The notes beneath the pieces are model-generated. The model did no database searches and was not told where the DNA came from. It saw only the letters and a program-made list of their open reading frames with translations. The position numbers and the translations under genes were made by a program. Positions 52,506 through 64,000 of a DNA stretch of 64,000 nucleotides are shown here, one piece after another (the first letter of the stretch is position 1; every line of letters begins with the position of its first letter). Location of the stretch: the NCBI GenBank assembly GCA_963575745.1, contig CAUYUJ010014183.1, forward strand, positions 1,123,240-1,187,239. The letters run 5' to 3'. The stretch is from Prorocentrum cordatum. Lineage: Eukaryota > Sar > Dinophyceae > Prorocentrales > Prorocentraceae.

Positions 52506-54389
52506 CGGCGGAAGAGGGCGACCATCCCTGCCCCGGTCGAAGGTGCGGCAGCTGCAACGCGCATCGAAAGGTCGCTGGGCAAGCCAGGAAGGCGTCTTAC
52601 AGAGACCTGCGATTGGCAAGCTCGTGCAAGATACCGTGGCCTCTGAGAAAGCGAGTGCGTCCGCCCGACCTTGAGCGTACCCAGATCTCCGATGGTATGA
52701 TTTGTTCAACTCCTGGCGTTTTTCACTCGATCTCGGCCCCCGAGGCACGTCCTCGCGTACCAAGACCACCCAAACTGGGCCCGGGGCAAAAGACTGGCCC
52801 CAGTGAAGGGGTCGGGTGGCCGCGGAAGGGACAAAAACACAACGGCGGCAGAGATCTGAGACTTCAGGGGACTCCGCTTCGACGAAAGACAAAGAACACC
52901 GCATCGGATCTCTGGGCCCTCCTCCCCTCCTCCGCCCTCTCCCTCCTGCCCCCCTCGAGGCAAGAAAGGACAAGCGCCACCACCAACAGCGCGTGGAGCC
53001 CGGGGGGCGCTCATGGTGCGGTCCCCGCTCCCCGCTCGAGACATCCCCTGTACCCAACTCGGAGAGGCATCGTGGCACACCCCTGGTGGTCGTGGCGTCG
53101 CGTTCCGCTCGTCCGTGCCACCCTGCCACACAGGACGCGGGCAAGACCCGTCAACTCGGGACATCGGACCAGATCGGAATTTGCTTCAAACCAGGCTGAA
53201 TCGGCACGGCGTAGGAGCCGAGTCGGAGCGGCCGTGCCAGAGCGCACAACAACGTCATTCGTACCAGCATCGGGCCGCGGTCGGATGGTTGGGGCCCCAA
53301 GACCGTGTGGTGACGGACCGCCTGGTGACCTTGGAATCCCCAACGACCTCACCGCGCGGTCCGTCACCACTGCGGGGACCGCAAGCGACCACAACCACAT
53401 CGAGGGTACACCCTGGGGATGCTTTGCGCATGCCGAAATCGTGTGAACACCAACACCAGCTTCGTACTGGTTGTGGTCGATGTAGCGTCCCAGGAAGGCG
53501 AAATCGACCACAACCAAAACCAAAGTGCTCATGTTGAGGTCAGTGGGTTCTCCCCTGAGGGACCCTCCTGAAAAATCCCCTTATTTGTAGTTGTGGTTCG
53601 TTGTCTGGCCCAGAACCACACGGCTTTGGGACTTCGAAGGCCCCAAAGTCGCCCGAGGCGTCCTCGGGGAACGACGCGAGTCCCAAAACTGCGCGGTGGC
53701 CTTGAATCTCCACTGCCTCACAACACGGTGTGGCCACTACACCGTTTGGGCCCCTCAAACTTCTGCTGTCAGCGGCGACGTCAAGGTCGGGCGTTGGCAG
53801 AACTGGGTTTAGTGGAACCTGGTTTAGTGATGTGCACTGGGGGACGCCCCCCCCGCCCCGTTCCACTAACCGAAACTGCTGTCACCCGAAAAAACACCAG
53901 CATCGGCAAACCTGGTTTAGTGATTCTGGCCAATTCAAGGATGCCGGGGCCCTACCATGGCTATACCCGACAAGGCAACACCTGGGCCCCGGACGAGCTG
54001 ACTGCACATCAGCATAAACAGCGGGTTCCGGAAACTCTTCACCCAAAGAGGTTGCCACCTCTTGGGGCGCCATCTTCTATTTCCTCCACCTCCGCCGGCT
54101 TTCCGCTGGCTTCAGCAGGCGGAGCCACCCCCGTTGTACTTTCGCCGCCTTCCGAAAGCGACTGAAGTAAATGGCGCGTCCCTTTTCTGGGATGCCCACA
54201 ATGGAAAACCGAAGAGCGGCCGCAGAGGAAATGGCGCAGGGATGAGAAGCGCGCCTCGGAGCACGAAGCAGGGACCCAGGAGGCGGCACACACCCAGGCA
54301 TTTTCCAAGAAACCCACGTGCAATCCAGAGCCCCTGAGAATCTTGGAGGCGGACAAGGGGTCTGAACTGGATGGGCCCCGAGAGAATGC
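52506..54389. other. No gene recognised
   Basis: Overlapping frames of up to 360 codons occur on both strands but lack motifs and consistent composition. 53290-53400 and 53630-53760 share degenerate words (GGTGACCTTGGAATCCCC against GTGGCCTTGAATCTCCAC). Confidence 0.5.
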
Positions 54390-54600
54390 CGGACCCACTC
54401 TGGGTCCATCTGTGGTGCAATTTTTGACCCCGGACCCGTGTTTGACAATCCCGGGGCCCGAGAATGGCCACCAGAGGCTGAAGAAAACAACAACCTCCTC
54501 GAGCCCAAAGCCTGGAATCCCTTCCCCCCTTCCTGCTGGCCGGAACCAATGTTGGGCCACTCAAGACCCCGAGCCAACTTCAACCTCGGCCCATTCCCCG
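54390..54600 (+). repeat. Diverged dispersed repeat, copy 2
   Basis: Corresponds to 31600-31800: TGGGTCCATCTGTGG, TTTGACAATCCCGGGGCCC, GGAACCAATGTTGGGCCAC, TCAAGACCCCGAGCC. Confidence 0.6.
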
Positions 54601-54815
54601 GATTGTCTGTGCATCCCGAATCGTTTTTCGACAGTCCCGAGGCCCGGTAAGGGCCCCGAGATGCAGAACATAGCGAGAAACCCTCGTCGTGGTTCTTTCT
54701 TGACACTAGGGGTCTGGGGACCCACCAAATCGTCGAAATATCGGCGTCGAATCGGGCCGGCCGGAACCGACATCGATTAGGGTCGATGGGATCGAGGTGG
54801 GCCCTGCGCAGATCG

Positions 54816-54995
54816 TCAGCGCATCGGCATCGATGCCAGATCGAACCGATACCGAATCGGAGCGACATCGATGTCGAATCGGAATAGAATTGGCATCAAA
54901 TCGGACCGATGTCGATGTCGAATCGGAATCGAATCGACATCGAATCGACGTCGACGTCGAGCATCGGAACCGATGGCGACTCGGAGCGGACGGGA
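54816..54995. repeat. Degenerate AATCGGAxCGA / CATCGATGTCG repeat
   Basis: Short words AATCGGAATCGAATCGACAT and GATGTCGATGTCGAATCGG repeat for about 180 bp. Similar words recur at 56920-57080. GATCG[AC]GGTGGGCCCTGCGC flanks the block on both sides (about 54790 and 54993). Confidence 0.7.
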
Positions 54996-55124
54996 TCGCG
55001 GTGGGCCCTGCGCGGGGGGTGGGGGGGTCGGGCGGGCCGCGCGGGCGTCTCCCCCGCCCGACTGGGGGGGCGGGGAGGCGCCACAAAAGTCCAGGAAGGC
55101 GGAGAGTGCGGGGGTCTGGGACAG

Positions 55125-55530
55125 GTGCTCTTCCTCCTCTTCCTGCTTCTCCTCCTCCTCCTCCTCGTCCTCCTCCTCCTCCTCCTCCTCCTCCTCCTCC
55201 TCCTCCTCCTCCTCCTCCTCCTCCTCCTCCTCCTCCTCCTCCTCTCCTCCTCCTCCTCCTCCTCCTCCTCCTCCTCTCCTCCACTCCGTCCTCCTCCTCC
55301 TCATCCTCCTCCTCCTCCTCCTCCTCCTCCTCCCCTGCCTCCCTTCTCCTCCTCCGTCCTTCTCCTCCTCACCAATCTCCTGTCCTCCTCCTCCTCCTCC
55401 TCAGTCCTCCTCTTCCTCCTCCTCCACCTCCTCTTCCTCCTCCCCCCACAACCCACAATGTCCTGTCCTGTCCTCCTCCTCCTCCTCCTCCTCCTCCTCC
55501 TCCTCCTCCTCCTCCTCCTCGGGGGAGGGG
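55125..55530. repeat. (TCC)n microsatellite, about 400 bp
   Basis: CTC/CTT trinucleotides with interruptions. It generates long poly-Leu/Ser/Pro and poly-Glu/Arg frames that are not genes. Confidence 0.95.
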
Positions 55531-57406
55531 GGGGCGCCCCGGAAGTCCAGGAAGGCGGCGAGCGCGGGGGCCAGGTGCTGCTGCCCGCGCGCCTCGAGGG
55601 GGGAACATTTTGGCACATGTTTGTTCTGAGGCGAGCCGGTGTGGAAGTGTCAGGGGGCGGGCCTCCTCAGAAGGCTCGGAAGCCACCCGGCCTTCTGAGA
55701 AGTTCTCCGAACCCTCCCCGAGGGCACATCAAACTTCTTACAGGGCCTGGCAAGAGGGCTTCTAGGAAGCCCCGCCGCCTTCTCGGAAAGCATTCTCCAT
55801 CTCGCTTCCCCAGGCGCGCCGCCGAATTTTGGCGGGCAGGTCGTGCGGGAGAGGGGGCTGGAAGGAACAGGCGCGGCACGGATCCCCGCGCCCCCGATCC
55901 GAGGGCCCGTACATTCCCGCCACACGGCGGGAAGGGCGAGGGCCCTCCAGGGACGGGGAGGCGAGCCGATCGGGGCTGGAATGCCTCGACATATACAGAA
56001 ATACACACTAGGGTACCTCCGTATTCGCGCCTTCGCGGTCTGGACTCCAAGGCGCGATCCCGCGGATACGCGGTCCCACGGATACGCTCGGTGCGGGGCA
56101 TCCGCGAACAAAAACGTTCCGTATCCGCAAGGTCGCGGCCCAGGGGCCCCGCCCGCGATTCAGAGCAAATTTAGAGAGGGGTCACTCAGAACACATCATT
56201 TCGCTGGCCCAGCGGCCGACATCACAGCGAGCCAAGGACCTCGGCCCACGGAGGGCGGACAATTCGGGTTGACCCCTGAACTTCATACGTACACCGTACA
56301 CAGTACGGATTGGACCCCTTGGAGCAGGGGCGGGATACTTTTTAGACGGTCCACCCGCATTCCCACCCACAATATGCAGCCAGCGTTGGAAAGATAGGTG
56401 CGACATCGATATCCCCAAAGACCACGCTGCCCCGATGAGGCGATTTCCCCCAGCAAGGGCCCCTTCTGTGCACGCCATCCCCCTGCCAGGGCCTCTTCGG
56501 TGAACGCTATCCCCATGGTGGGGAATAGCGTGTAATGAGCAAGCCGGCGGCGCCACATCGCACGTTATCTTCACACCGCCAAGCGTACGCCAAGTCGTCT
56601 GGTCGGCCACGAATCTCGGAGTGCAGACGACCCAGCTTCCCAACCTGCGCGACGCTGGAGCGTCGATACATCGAATTCCTTTGCCGAAATCATTGGATCC
56701 TTGGCCGACCAAGCGACGTGGTGTATACACAGAAAACCTCCGACGCAGAAGCAAGGCTCAGGCCGCGACATTTCGGCATGAACCAAACGGGTTCTGAAGG
56801 GGCCCACGGGCCCCAGCTTGGTCAAATAACGAATCAAGATGGGAAAAAGGCTCCCAGGGGAAGTCCTCAAAATCCAGGACCCGTTTCCTTCATCTCATGG
56901 TAATCAATGGGAAATCCGATCACCATCGAATCTGGAAATCGGATCGACAAAGAACACTGGCATGGAATCTAAATCGAATCGGATCGGCTGCGTCAGGATT
57001 CACAACGAAACCATGCAAACATCGGACCGCATCGAATCGTGGGAATATCGGAATCGAGTATGGATTGGCTGGCCGGACCGGCATCGCATCGCAGGCATGT
57101 CAAGTCAGAACAGTGCCTTGGACAGCACATCGGTTGCGGTGCGCGGCTGCTGCACGCACTGCCGCTGGCAGAAGGCAGTCGCCCGGCTCGCAGCGGCGCG
57201 GTCGTAAGCAACCTGGAAAAGAACCATGACAATATATAAACTGATATGTTCTCCGACACAGAGGACGTGGAGGAAGAGGAGGACGAGGGGCGAGGAGGGG
57301 GGAGGGGAGGAAGAGTGATCCTGGAACTTTGTGTCAATGATGTACGTACTTGCATGCAACCATCCGCCATGCTTCGCCATGAAGAGCGGCTTGTCCGTGG
57401 ATTTGC
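55531..57406. other. No gene recognised
   Basis: Unique-looking, partly GATC/TCGG-rich sequence (56920-57080). No motif in any frame. Confidence 0.5.
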
Positions 57407-58462
57407 TCAATCGTCTGCGAATGCGCTTGCATGACTCTGGCCCGCTGCAGTCTCGGGCGGCCTCGCCCTGGCCGGCCATGGTCGACCAGAGCGGAGCTTC
57501 CTTTTCTGGAATACGTATGAACGTGGCACAGTTGTGTCAGATGATGATGCCAATTTGCCACAATACACGAGCTGGTTTGAAAGAGCACGTAAGCTTATCT
57601 TGTGCTGGCGCGACAGATTGCGCACCGCCTCGTTGCTGACCCGAGAGATCACATACTCTGGGACGCCGACTATCTTGCGCTAGCGCTGTGCGTGGAAAGC
57701 GTCGATGTTGTCACTGTTTGCCTGGCGCAAGCATTGTGCCTCCGAGCTGTATATCAATTTTCATCACCGCGCATGCGTTGAATAGATCCAACTTCCTCTG
57801 CCTTGTAATGTTGGCGCGCTTCCATACAATCCACAGAAAATCGAATGCCCCGCGCGCTTCCCCGACTCTTCCGGCGATCGAGGCTCCAGTGCTTCCTTCT
57901 GCCCGTAGGAGGCGTCCAAGGTACACCGCCGAACTCACGACCTTTACGGGCGCGCCCTGCGGCATGGTGATATCATTGGCGTGCCGGATCTGAAGGCGCA
58001 CCGTTTTCCCCCAATTGGGCTCCAAGCCATACATGTGCGCTCGCATGATCAGCCGGTCATAATCGAATTGTAAACGCTGGATGTCGTTGGAGACCACGCG
58101 GCGTCGGCGCACTGCGTTCCCGCGGGGGGGTTCACCAAACTTGTCAATTACATTTTTTCTACGTCGTTCACCAAGACGGTCAGCATTAGGATAAACAGAC
58201 ACGGGCTAAGAAGGCATCCTTGTGCTATTCCTGATCCTTGGCCGTGAACCCTGCGTTCGCCATCTCTGCCTTTGACTTCAAAAGTTCTCCCGTCATAAAT
58301 GGCGCTGAGCATGTCAATGTAGGGCTCTGGGATTTCAAAGCAAACCAACGATATTAGTAGAGCAGAGTGGTCCACCTTGCCGAACGCTTTCGACCAGCCC
58401 AGGAGTACTGCAGACGCCTTGCCGTGCTTGGAGGCCCACGTGTTCTCAATGAAACTGTGCAA
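57407..58462 (-). pseudogene. Broken LINE (non-LTR) reverse transcriptase fragment
   Basis: Three minus-strand pieces in different frames match the LINE order. 58462-58148 has the finger/palm part: VLLGWSKAFGKVDHSALL (motif A, with Gly where the catalytic Asp of LDWxKAFD is expected) and GSGIAQGCLLSPCLFIL (motif B). 58202-57711 has the region after motif C: MRAHMYGLEPNWGKTVRL, AVYLGRLLRAEGSTGASIAG, KRANITRQRKLDLFNACAV. 57652-57407 continues with YCGKLASSSDTTVPRSYVFQ. The YADD-type motif C between the first two pieces is not found. It is dead and 5'-truncated. Confidence 0.8.
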
Positions 58463-59472
58463 GATAAAGACTGCGTCCCCGGTGCCGCGCTTGCTCCAGA
58501 ATCCAAATCGGCTGGGTCAGAGTCAGTCCTCCACGCCGCCGTCTGCGAGCCTGTTGGGAAGAAGAGACGCCAACACCTTGTATCTGACAGAGAGGGCAGA
58601 GGAAAGGGAAGGACGAGGGGGCAAGAAAGACAAAGGGATGAACATCAAGGATCGAAAGGGCATGGGGGGCGCAGCAAGAAGCGGACCAATCCGCGCCTGA
58701 GCCCAAGACGCTGTGAGCTAGATTCGTTCTTTCCCCGCGTGCTCAATTGACCAGCATTGACGTGCATCGCCCACCCCCATCCCGACCGGCTCCCTTCTCC
58801 CCCTTTGCCGGCAGCTCCAGATTACGCGTCCGCCCCCGTGCCTTGCACTCCTGGCCGCCCCCTTACCCCCCGCAGGCCTTTTCGCTCATCTCCCATTGCT
58901 CCCGCGCAACCTTCAACAACCTGGGTGGGCGGATAGATTTCAGTCATCTACGGAAACAGAAACCGATCCACCCACCACACCGGCCCCAAAGCCCAGGCGT
59001 GCGCGTAGGGCGCCCCGGGGGCAAGAAAAGAACGCAGTCCCCGTCCACCCCCCGCTGCTCTTCCCCTTTCTGTTTCAGAAGCAGCAGCATCAGCAGGAGG
59101 GGGAAGGGGCAGGCGTCGTCATCCTGCCCGCTACTCATCCTGTTTCGCGGTTTCGTCGTCCTCCCCCTCCTATCCCTGTTCCTCCTCGCCCTGCCCCACC
59201 CCACAGCCCCTCCCTCCCGCCCCGTCATCCCAATCTGCCCCCGCTCCTCCTCCCCCGTCCGCTCCGGAAGCAAGCGCAGGAGCAGGAGCAGGACGGGGAC
59301 TCGGGGGCGCGCGGCCTCGGACGGATCAACAGGGGGGAAGACGGAGGTGGAGATGGCGATGGAGGAACGGGGAGGGAGGAGGGAGCCGAGGAGAAGGGAG
59401 CCGAGGAAGAGGAGGAGGACGAGGAGGAGAAGGAGGACGAAAAGAATCTGCACCTGCGACTGTCCCTGGCTC
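58463..59472. other. No gene recognised
   Basis: Pyrimidine-rich 59030-59260 and GGAGGA-rich 59320-59450. A plus-strand frame, 58747-59619, is Pro/Arg-rich and runs through these tracts, so it is not called. Confidence 0.5.
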
Positions 59473-60120
59473 CCAGACGCACCATCCTCGACCTGGTGCG
59501 CGCGAAATGTACCTGGGACAATCCTGGGACGCCCCAGTGTCTCGCCCCAAGATGCACCATCCTCGAGCAGGCACGCTCGGAGTGCTCTTGAAACGGCCCT
59601 GCGACTCACCAGCGTCTGACCACGGGAGGCCAACTCCTCGAGCTGGCGCGTACGAAGTGCACCCTTGACATTTCTGGGGCACACCAACGTCTAACCCCGA
59701 CCGCGCCGTCTTCCAGCCAGAACGCACGGAATGCATGTGGGACAATCCGGAGACTCACCATCGTTTGGCCCTGAACTGTTTGCCTTCAGGGAACGCCGCC
59801 CCTGAGCCGATAGCGAGGAATGCGCCTGGGGCAGTCACGGGGCGCCCCAGTGTCTGAAACCAGAAGGCACATCTTCGCGCGGGCACTCGCAGAACGCGGA
59901 CCAGAGGAGCAACGCCCAATTCCAACGACACCCCTGGGGACCCGACAGGAGGTAACATCCATCCTCGAGCAGGCGCGCATACGGACTGAGGATGCGAGGG
60001 TCAGGCCAGATCCCGGCGACGCTGCCTGAAGACCCGACAGAATGCACTGTCCTCGAGCAAGCACGCTCGGAATGCGGATCAGAAGACCGGGGCCGGATCC
60101 CAATGACCGTCCCTGAAGAT
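59473..60120. repeat. 75-90-bp degenerate tandem repeat, about 8 copies
   Basis: Units share CACCATCCTCGAGCAGGCAC, GCTCGGAGTGC and a GGGACGCCCCAGTGTCT-like end. Starts are near 59479, 59552, 59627, 59702, 59770, 59860, 59945 and 60038. Divergence is high. Confidence 0.7.
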
Positions 60121-61342
60121 CCCACAGGAGGGGCTTTGTTGTCCGAACCACATGTAAAATAAACCCTGAGTGGGCAGCCATGCAAAAAGTACCAGGGAAT
60201 GATGAATATGAGTGCGATGATGCAGTTGTGAGACACACCTGTTGGCTGCCTGGTGGCTTTCCCGCGAGACGTCGCGCCGCGAACGTAAAGATGTTGCGCA
60301 AGACCCAATGTGGAAATGTTCGGGCGACGGTAGGGGGCATCGCCTGTTCCACAGGTGACCCTGCATTCAAACTTTTTGCCCCAGCCACCTACCAGCGCTT
60401 TTCGCGCCCACTCCCCGCGTGTCTAAGCGGCCCTCTGTCACAGCGCGAAAGCAGAATGGGATTAACTCGAAGCTCGGACCAGCGCCGCGCCCACATACCC
60501 GGGCCGTATCAGGGACATTTCCCAAATGTGTCAAAACGAACAGACGTTGACACAGCTGGCAACCATCAAGACGCCCAGGTGGCGAGGAGCTTCTACTTGC
60601 TGAGTGGATTGGACAGTTTTGCGCAGCCGAAATGTCTGACAGCCCCGAGGCCCGAAACGGGCATCTCCAGAAGCCAGAGCATGACGACAAACTTCGGGGG
60701 CGAAATTAGAACCATACCCTCGCCGGTCCACGATTCAGGCAACTCGACGGGCGGCGGGGGTAGATTGTAGAGTTCGGATTTCGTCGAACACGTGGCGAAG
60801 TCCGAACCCTACCACGCCTGACACCTATTCAGGAGAATCGATGGTTGGTGGGGGTAGGTAGGGTTCGAATGTCTCCACCGAAAACTGGCCGCTTCGCCAT
60901 TTTCGAAACACCGGATGCCCAGGAGCGTCCGAAGGCCTGTGGCAACTTCGCGGAGGAGGAAGAGGAGGCACGACGACGACGGCGGGTGGGGACGGCGACG
61001 ATCCGGGTACGTCCTCAGAGCGCACTCGGCGAGGCGCCGCTGCTGGAGAGCATCCCAAGTTTTGAAAACCACCGACGGTATACGGAAACACAAGACACAC
61101 TCGAGCCCGGAGACGACGAGGGGCGGCGGGCGGTGGCAAACTTGCCAAACAAACTTCCCCGTCGTGTGTTTCGCGGCACGAAGGGGTCTGGGGCCGACGA
61201 CGGGGGCTATGCAGGACTCTGCAAACAAGACGCCCCAAACTCAGGGCTGGACCTAAACCGCGTTCTCCGTTTTCGTTTTGGCTCCGTTTTCCCTCGGTCT
61301 AGCTTCGCTCCGCCTGTGCTGCAAAACGAAGTCAAAACGACT
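60121..61342. other. No gene recognised
   Basis: 60690-60870 has repeated GGCGGGGGTAG / GTTCGGATTTCG words with partly inverted copies (AAGTCCGAACCCTACC). No coding motif. Confidence 0.5.
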
Positions 61343-61545
61343 CCCTCCTCCCTCCTCCCTGCCCTCCCTCCCTCCCTCCCTCCTCCCTCTCCCCCTCCTC
61401 CCCCTCCATCCCCCATCCCTCTTTCCCTCCTCCTTCCCTCCTCCTTCCTCCTCCTCTCCTCTCCTCCTTCCTCCTTCTCCCTCCTCCACCCTCCTCCTCC
61501 CTCCTCCTCCCTCCTGCTCCCTCCTCCTCCCTTCTCCCATGGCGT
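61343..61545. repeat. (CCTCC)n/(TCC)n pyrimidine tract
   Basis: About 200 bp of CCTCCCT-type repeats. Confidence 0.95.
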
Positions 61546-62370
61546 TTTCAACTCCAGACACCCGTCCGAGAAACTGGCGATCTTTAGGGTCCGTGCCCTG
61601 CCATGCCAATCCCACCAGCCCTTTGGGCGTGAGTGGTTTAGCGAGCTTTCTCTGTTCTCAATCCCCCAACCCCCTTCTTCCCCTTCGGGGAGGGGTTTAC
61701 CCCTCCCCCTACCCCCTCCCCCTGGACCTGGAGAGGGGGTCCCGCGGGTCGTTGGAGGGGTCTTTTCCGACTCCTGGGAGGGCCAAAAAAACGACGACCC
61801 TCACGAGGATTCTGGCCCCGACGGGGGGGCACAGTTTGGCCCCTCTGCGCTTCTTTGAAGCCCAAATCATTGATTTTACTATGGTTTTGGCCCCATTGTG
61901 GCGTTCTGAGGGGTCCGCGCTCATCTTCCTTCATAGCAAACTCATTGCTTTTACGAAGGTTTTGGGCTCATTTTGTTCTTTTCAGGGGGCAGCTCTCATT
62001 GGCGCTTCTGAGGAGGTCGCAAGAGGCCCCAAGATGGCCTCCAGAGGCTCCCAGGAGGCTCCCAAGAGGCCTCCCAGAGGCCCCCCAGATCTGATTACAA
62101 GAGCTCTTCCTCTAGATCGTTCACGCTGGTGACGACGAGGAGGAGCAAGAGAAAGTATGTGTCGATGTCAATTATCGTGATAATTGTCCGTGAACACCTT
62201 TTGTCCACAATATGAACGGCCGCGCTGTAGTGTGCGCGGTCTGCCTGGCACGGCCAGGCTCTGTCAGAAAGAGTCCCGCCCTCCCTCGCCTTGAGCCGAG
62301 GGTGGCGGCGAAACGGACAGGGCAGACGGGCAGGAGGCAGCTGCTGCTCAAGCTTACTCCTGCGTAGCAT
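61546..62370. other. No gene; short CCAAGAGGC array
   Basis: 62015-62095 contains AAGAGGCCCCAAGATGGCCT and similar words of the family described at 1740-3250. The rest may be the 3' flank of the copia element at the window end. I could not define an LTR. Confidence 0.5.
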
Positions 62371-63999
62371 TCAGACATGGGGAAAAAGGTTCTGCCCTGT
62401 ACCGTGCGCGCAGGCAATCTCTGCGCTCCTTGTGTGCTGCTGGACGAACTTCTGATGGGTCTCGATCTCCTGCTGCAACTTCTGGATCATGATCAGGGAT
62501 TCGGAGGCCGAGAACCCAGTAGAGGTCGTCGAGCCGGAAGGGTTCCCTTCCATGCTGGCTGGTGGTTGTGCCTGGCGGGCCAACCTACGCTCCTCGAGTA
62601 CCTGACGAGCTGAGGCCGGGTCGGTCGGGTCCGTTTCGTCGAAGATGCCCTTGCCAAGAGCTGCCCGCTTGCGAGCGCTCATGAACTGCTCATCGTATAT
62701 GAGGCGCCACTGCTGCTTCTCGAGGAAGGCCCGAACCACTCCGAATGCCTGCCAGCTTGCCTTGGTTAAACCGTCGGCGATCTGTGCGTGGGAGTGAACC
62801 CAGCGCACGACCGTTTGACCCTCGTCCAGGGCATTGCGGAGAGCCAAAGCCTCGATGGCTGTCCTCCGCTCTTCCAGTCCCAGTCCCGCCGACTGAGATC
62901 GCACCACGCCGTCGTAGAAGGCCTTGCAGTCCGTCACCAGGATGGCTGGTAATCGTCGTAGTGCTGCTGCGGTGTCTTGCAGTGGAGACATATGGTGTAG
63001 AAGTTCGGCAAGTACCAGTCGCACCATGCTCTGCTCGCCCTCGGCGTCGCCGGCTTCCTGCACCTCTGCCGCCAGGCTAGACCGAGCCACGCGGCGCAGC
63101 TTCTTGGAGCCCCAGTCGAGGACCGTGAACTCGGAGAGCTTTCCGTCCATGGCCGCCTTGGAGGAGATAGCGGTGATATGACCACCCTGGGAGTGTCCAT
63201 CCGGGCGGCTGGCCCAGGCTGCGTCGCACCAGGTGAAGATGGCGAGGTCGTCCAGGGCGTGCCGGTAGATCCTGATCCCCATGTGGCGGCTCTGCTTGAC
63301 GAGTTTGACGATGTTGTTAGCGGCCGTGAAGAGGTTGTGAGTACCTGCTGGTATCTTCATCTGGAGGTCGGCTACCCACGATAAGAGAAATGGCATGGTA
63401 TTCACGCCAAGCCAGTAGATCTCGCCGCAGAACGCCCTGAGCACCGTCTTGTCAGAGTCCTTGAGGCTGTCGGTGGTCCGATGCTTACTGCCGCTGGCCG
63501 CCTTGACCTCCTTGATCTTGTCGATATACGACTTCTGGTGGAGGAAGAAACCCTGCTCGCTCTCCTCGATGGTGACGCCGCACTGTTCGAGAGAGGTGAG
63601 CCCGTCATTCATGTCCTCCCAGGTGCCCCACTTGTAGAGCCCTCGGATCCGCTTGACCATGTCCTGCCACTCAGGGTGGGAGGTATCTCCTGCCATGATG
63701 AAGTCGTCGACGTGGGCCATGATCATACCAATGAGCCTGCCCGTCCTGGAACATCGTGCTTTCCAGAGGCAGGGCTCCAACTCGCAGGCTTGAAGTCGAA
63801 GTTTCGCAAAGTCGTGCTTGACCGTCTCCCACCAGTGCCGGGGCGCCTCGCCGATCCCATATCCAGGTTTCACGACCTGGAGGATTTCCCCTTCCTGCAC
63901 GTGGAAGGCCTTTCTGAGGACGGCGTCCGGCTCGATGAAGAGGTCCTTGTCGAGGTCGTGGGCCTGCAGAAAGGCGGAGGTGACGTCGCCCTTGATGAG
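62371..63999 (-). CDS. Second copia pol, C-terminal part (reverse transcriptase and RNase H), partial
   Basis: Open from the window edge to a stop at 62371. The 5' end lies outside. In order: KGDVTSAFLQAHDLDKD (motif A with catalytic Asp), GYGIGEAPRHWW, MIMAHVDDFIMAG (catalytic Asp pair, about 63705), GVTIEESEQGFFLHQKSYI, then RNase H: TWCDAAWASRPDGHSQGG, SSLAAEVQEAGDAEGEQ, LVTDCKAFYDGV, HSHAQIADGLTKASW. All RNase H acidic positions are present. The last about 90 residues are a Ser/Gln/Ala-rich tail (EERRLARQAQPPASMEGNPS) ending GTGQNLFPHV. Its sequence differs clearly from the pol at 41-48 kb, so it is another copia lineage. No frame break is seen. Confidence 0.92.
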   Translation of the reverse strand, partial: LIKGDVTSAFLQAHDLDKDLFIEPDAVLRKAFHVQEGEILQVVKPGYGIGEAPRHWWETVKHDFAKLRLQACELEPCLWKARCSRTGRLIGMIMAHVDDFIMAGDTSHPEWQDMVKRIRGLYKWGTWEDMNDGLTSLEQCGVTIEESEQGFFLHQKSYIDKIKEVKAASGSKHRTTDSLKDSDKTVLRAFCGEIYWLGVNTMPFLLSWVADLQMKIPAGTHNLFTAANNIVKLVKQSRHMGIRIYRHALDDLAIFTWCDAAWASRPDGHSQGGHITAISSKAAMDGKLSEFTVLDWGSKKLRRVARSSLAAEVQEAGDAEGEQSMVRLVLAELLHHMSPLQDTAAALRRLPAILVTDCKAFYDGVVRSQSAGLGLEERRTAIEALALRNALDEGQTVVRWVHSHAQIADGLTKASWQAFGVVRAFLEKQQWRLIYDEQFMSARKRAALGKGIFDETDPTDPASARQVLEERRLARQAQPPASMEGNPSGSTTSTGFSASESLIMIQKLQQEIETHQKFVQQHTRSAEIACAHGTGQNLFPHV

Positions 64000-64000
64000 C

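Noticed and set aside
55606-55622. AACATTTTGGCACATG as another relict spliced leader
   Set aside because: Only about 10 central bases match the leader. The CCGTAG start and CTCAAG end are absent.

Overview
The window looks like dinoflagellate nuclear DNA. It is GC-rich and full of microsatellites and minisatellites, its genes have introns with GT-AG and probably GA-AG borders, and it carries Ty1/copia elements of the dinoflagellate type. The strongest evidence is a 21-of-22-base match to the dinoflagellate spliced leader at 29476-29497 on the minus strand. No tRNA, rRNA or CRISPR array was seen.

Layout. 1-6 kb is repeat DNA ending in an assembly gap (5874-5973). 6-16.7 kb is the host gene block, all on the plus strand: an acidic protein (6120-7379), a multi-exon repeat protein (7917-11552) and a three-exon transposase-like protein (13529-16662). 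Two of these genes carry the same small inverted-repeat element in an intron. 16.7-27.5 kb is satellites, (TCG)n, (TA)n, a 247-bp tandem array (20.24-22.69 kb), arrays built on CCAAGAGGC and its complement, and two copies of a MITE-like element. A minus-strand gene at 27980-29478 begins at the relict spliced leader and is probably a retroposed mRNA. 29.5-36 kb is mostly non-coding.

The centre of the window, 36065-52385, is a nested retroelement. The outer element is decayed. It has 385-bp direct terminal repeats about 95.6% identical, lies inside GT-rich microsatellite DNA, and encodes on the plus strand a GIY-YIG-like region followed by a reverse transcriptase with a YVDD box. This organisation resembles Penelope-like elements with an N-terminal endonuclease. 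A 10,311-bp Ty1/copia element (40946-51256, minus strand) has inserted into its 3' ORF. The copia element has identical 189-bp LTRs, a 5-bp target duplication GTTAT, a primer-binding site, an open 912-codon gag-protease frame and an open 2289-codon pol frame. Gag-pro and pol share a frame and are separated by one UGA. Pol carries a cytosine-methyltransferase-like domain upstream of integrase, reverse transcriptase and RNase H. A near-exact copy of the 3' LTR junction and its purine tract lies inside pol.

52-62 kb holds more low-complexity DNA and a broken LINE reverse transcriptase (57407-58462, minus). The window ends inside a second, unrelated copia pol (62371-63999, minus). Most remaining open frames run through simple repeats and are not regarded as genes.
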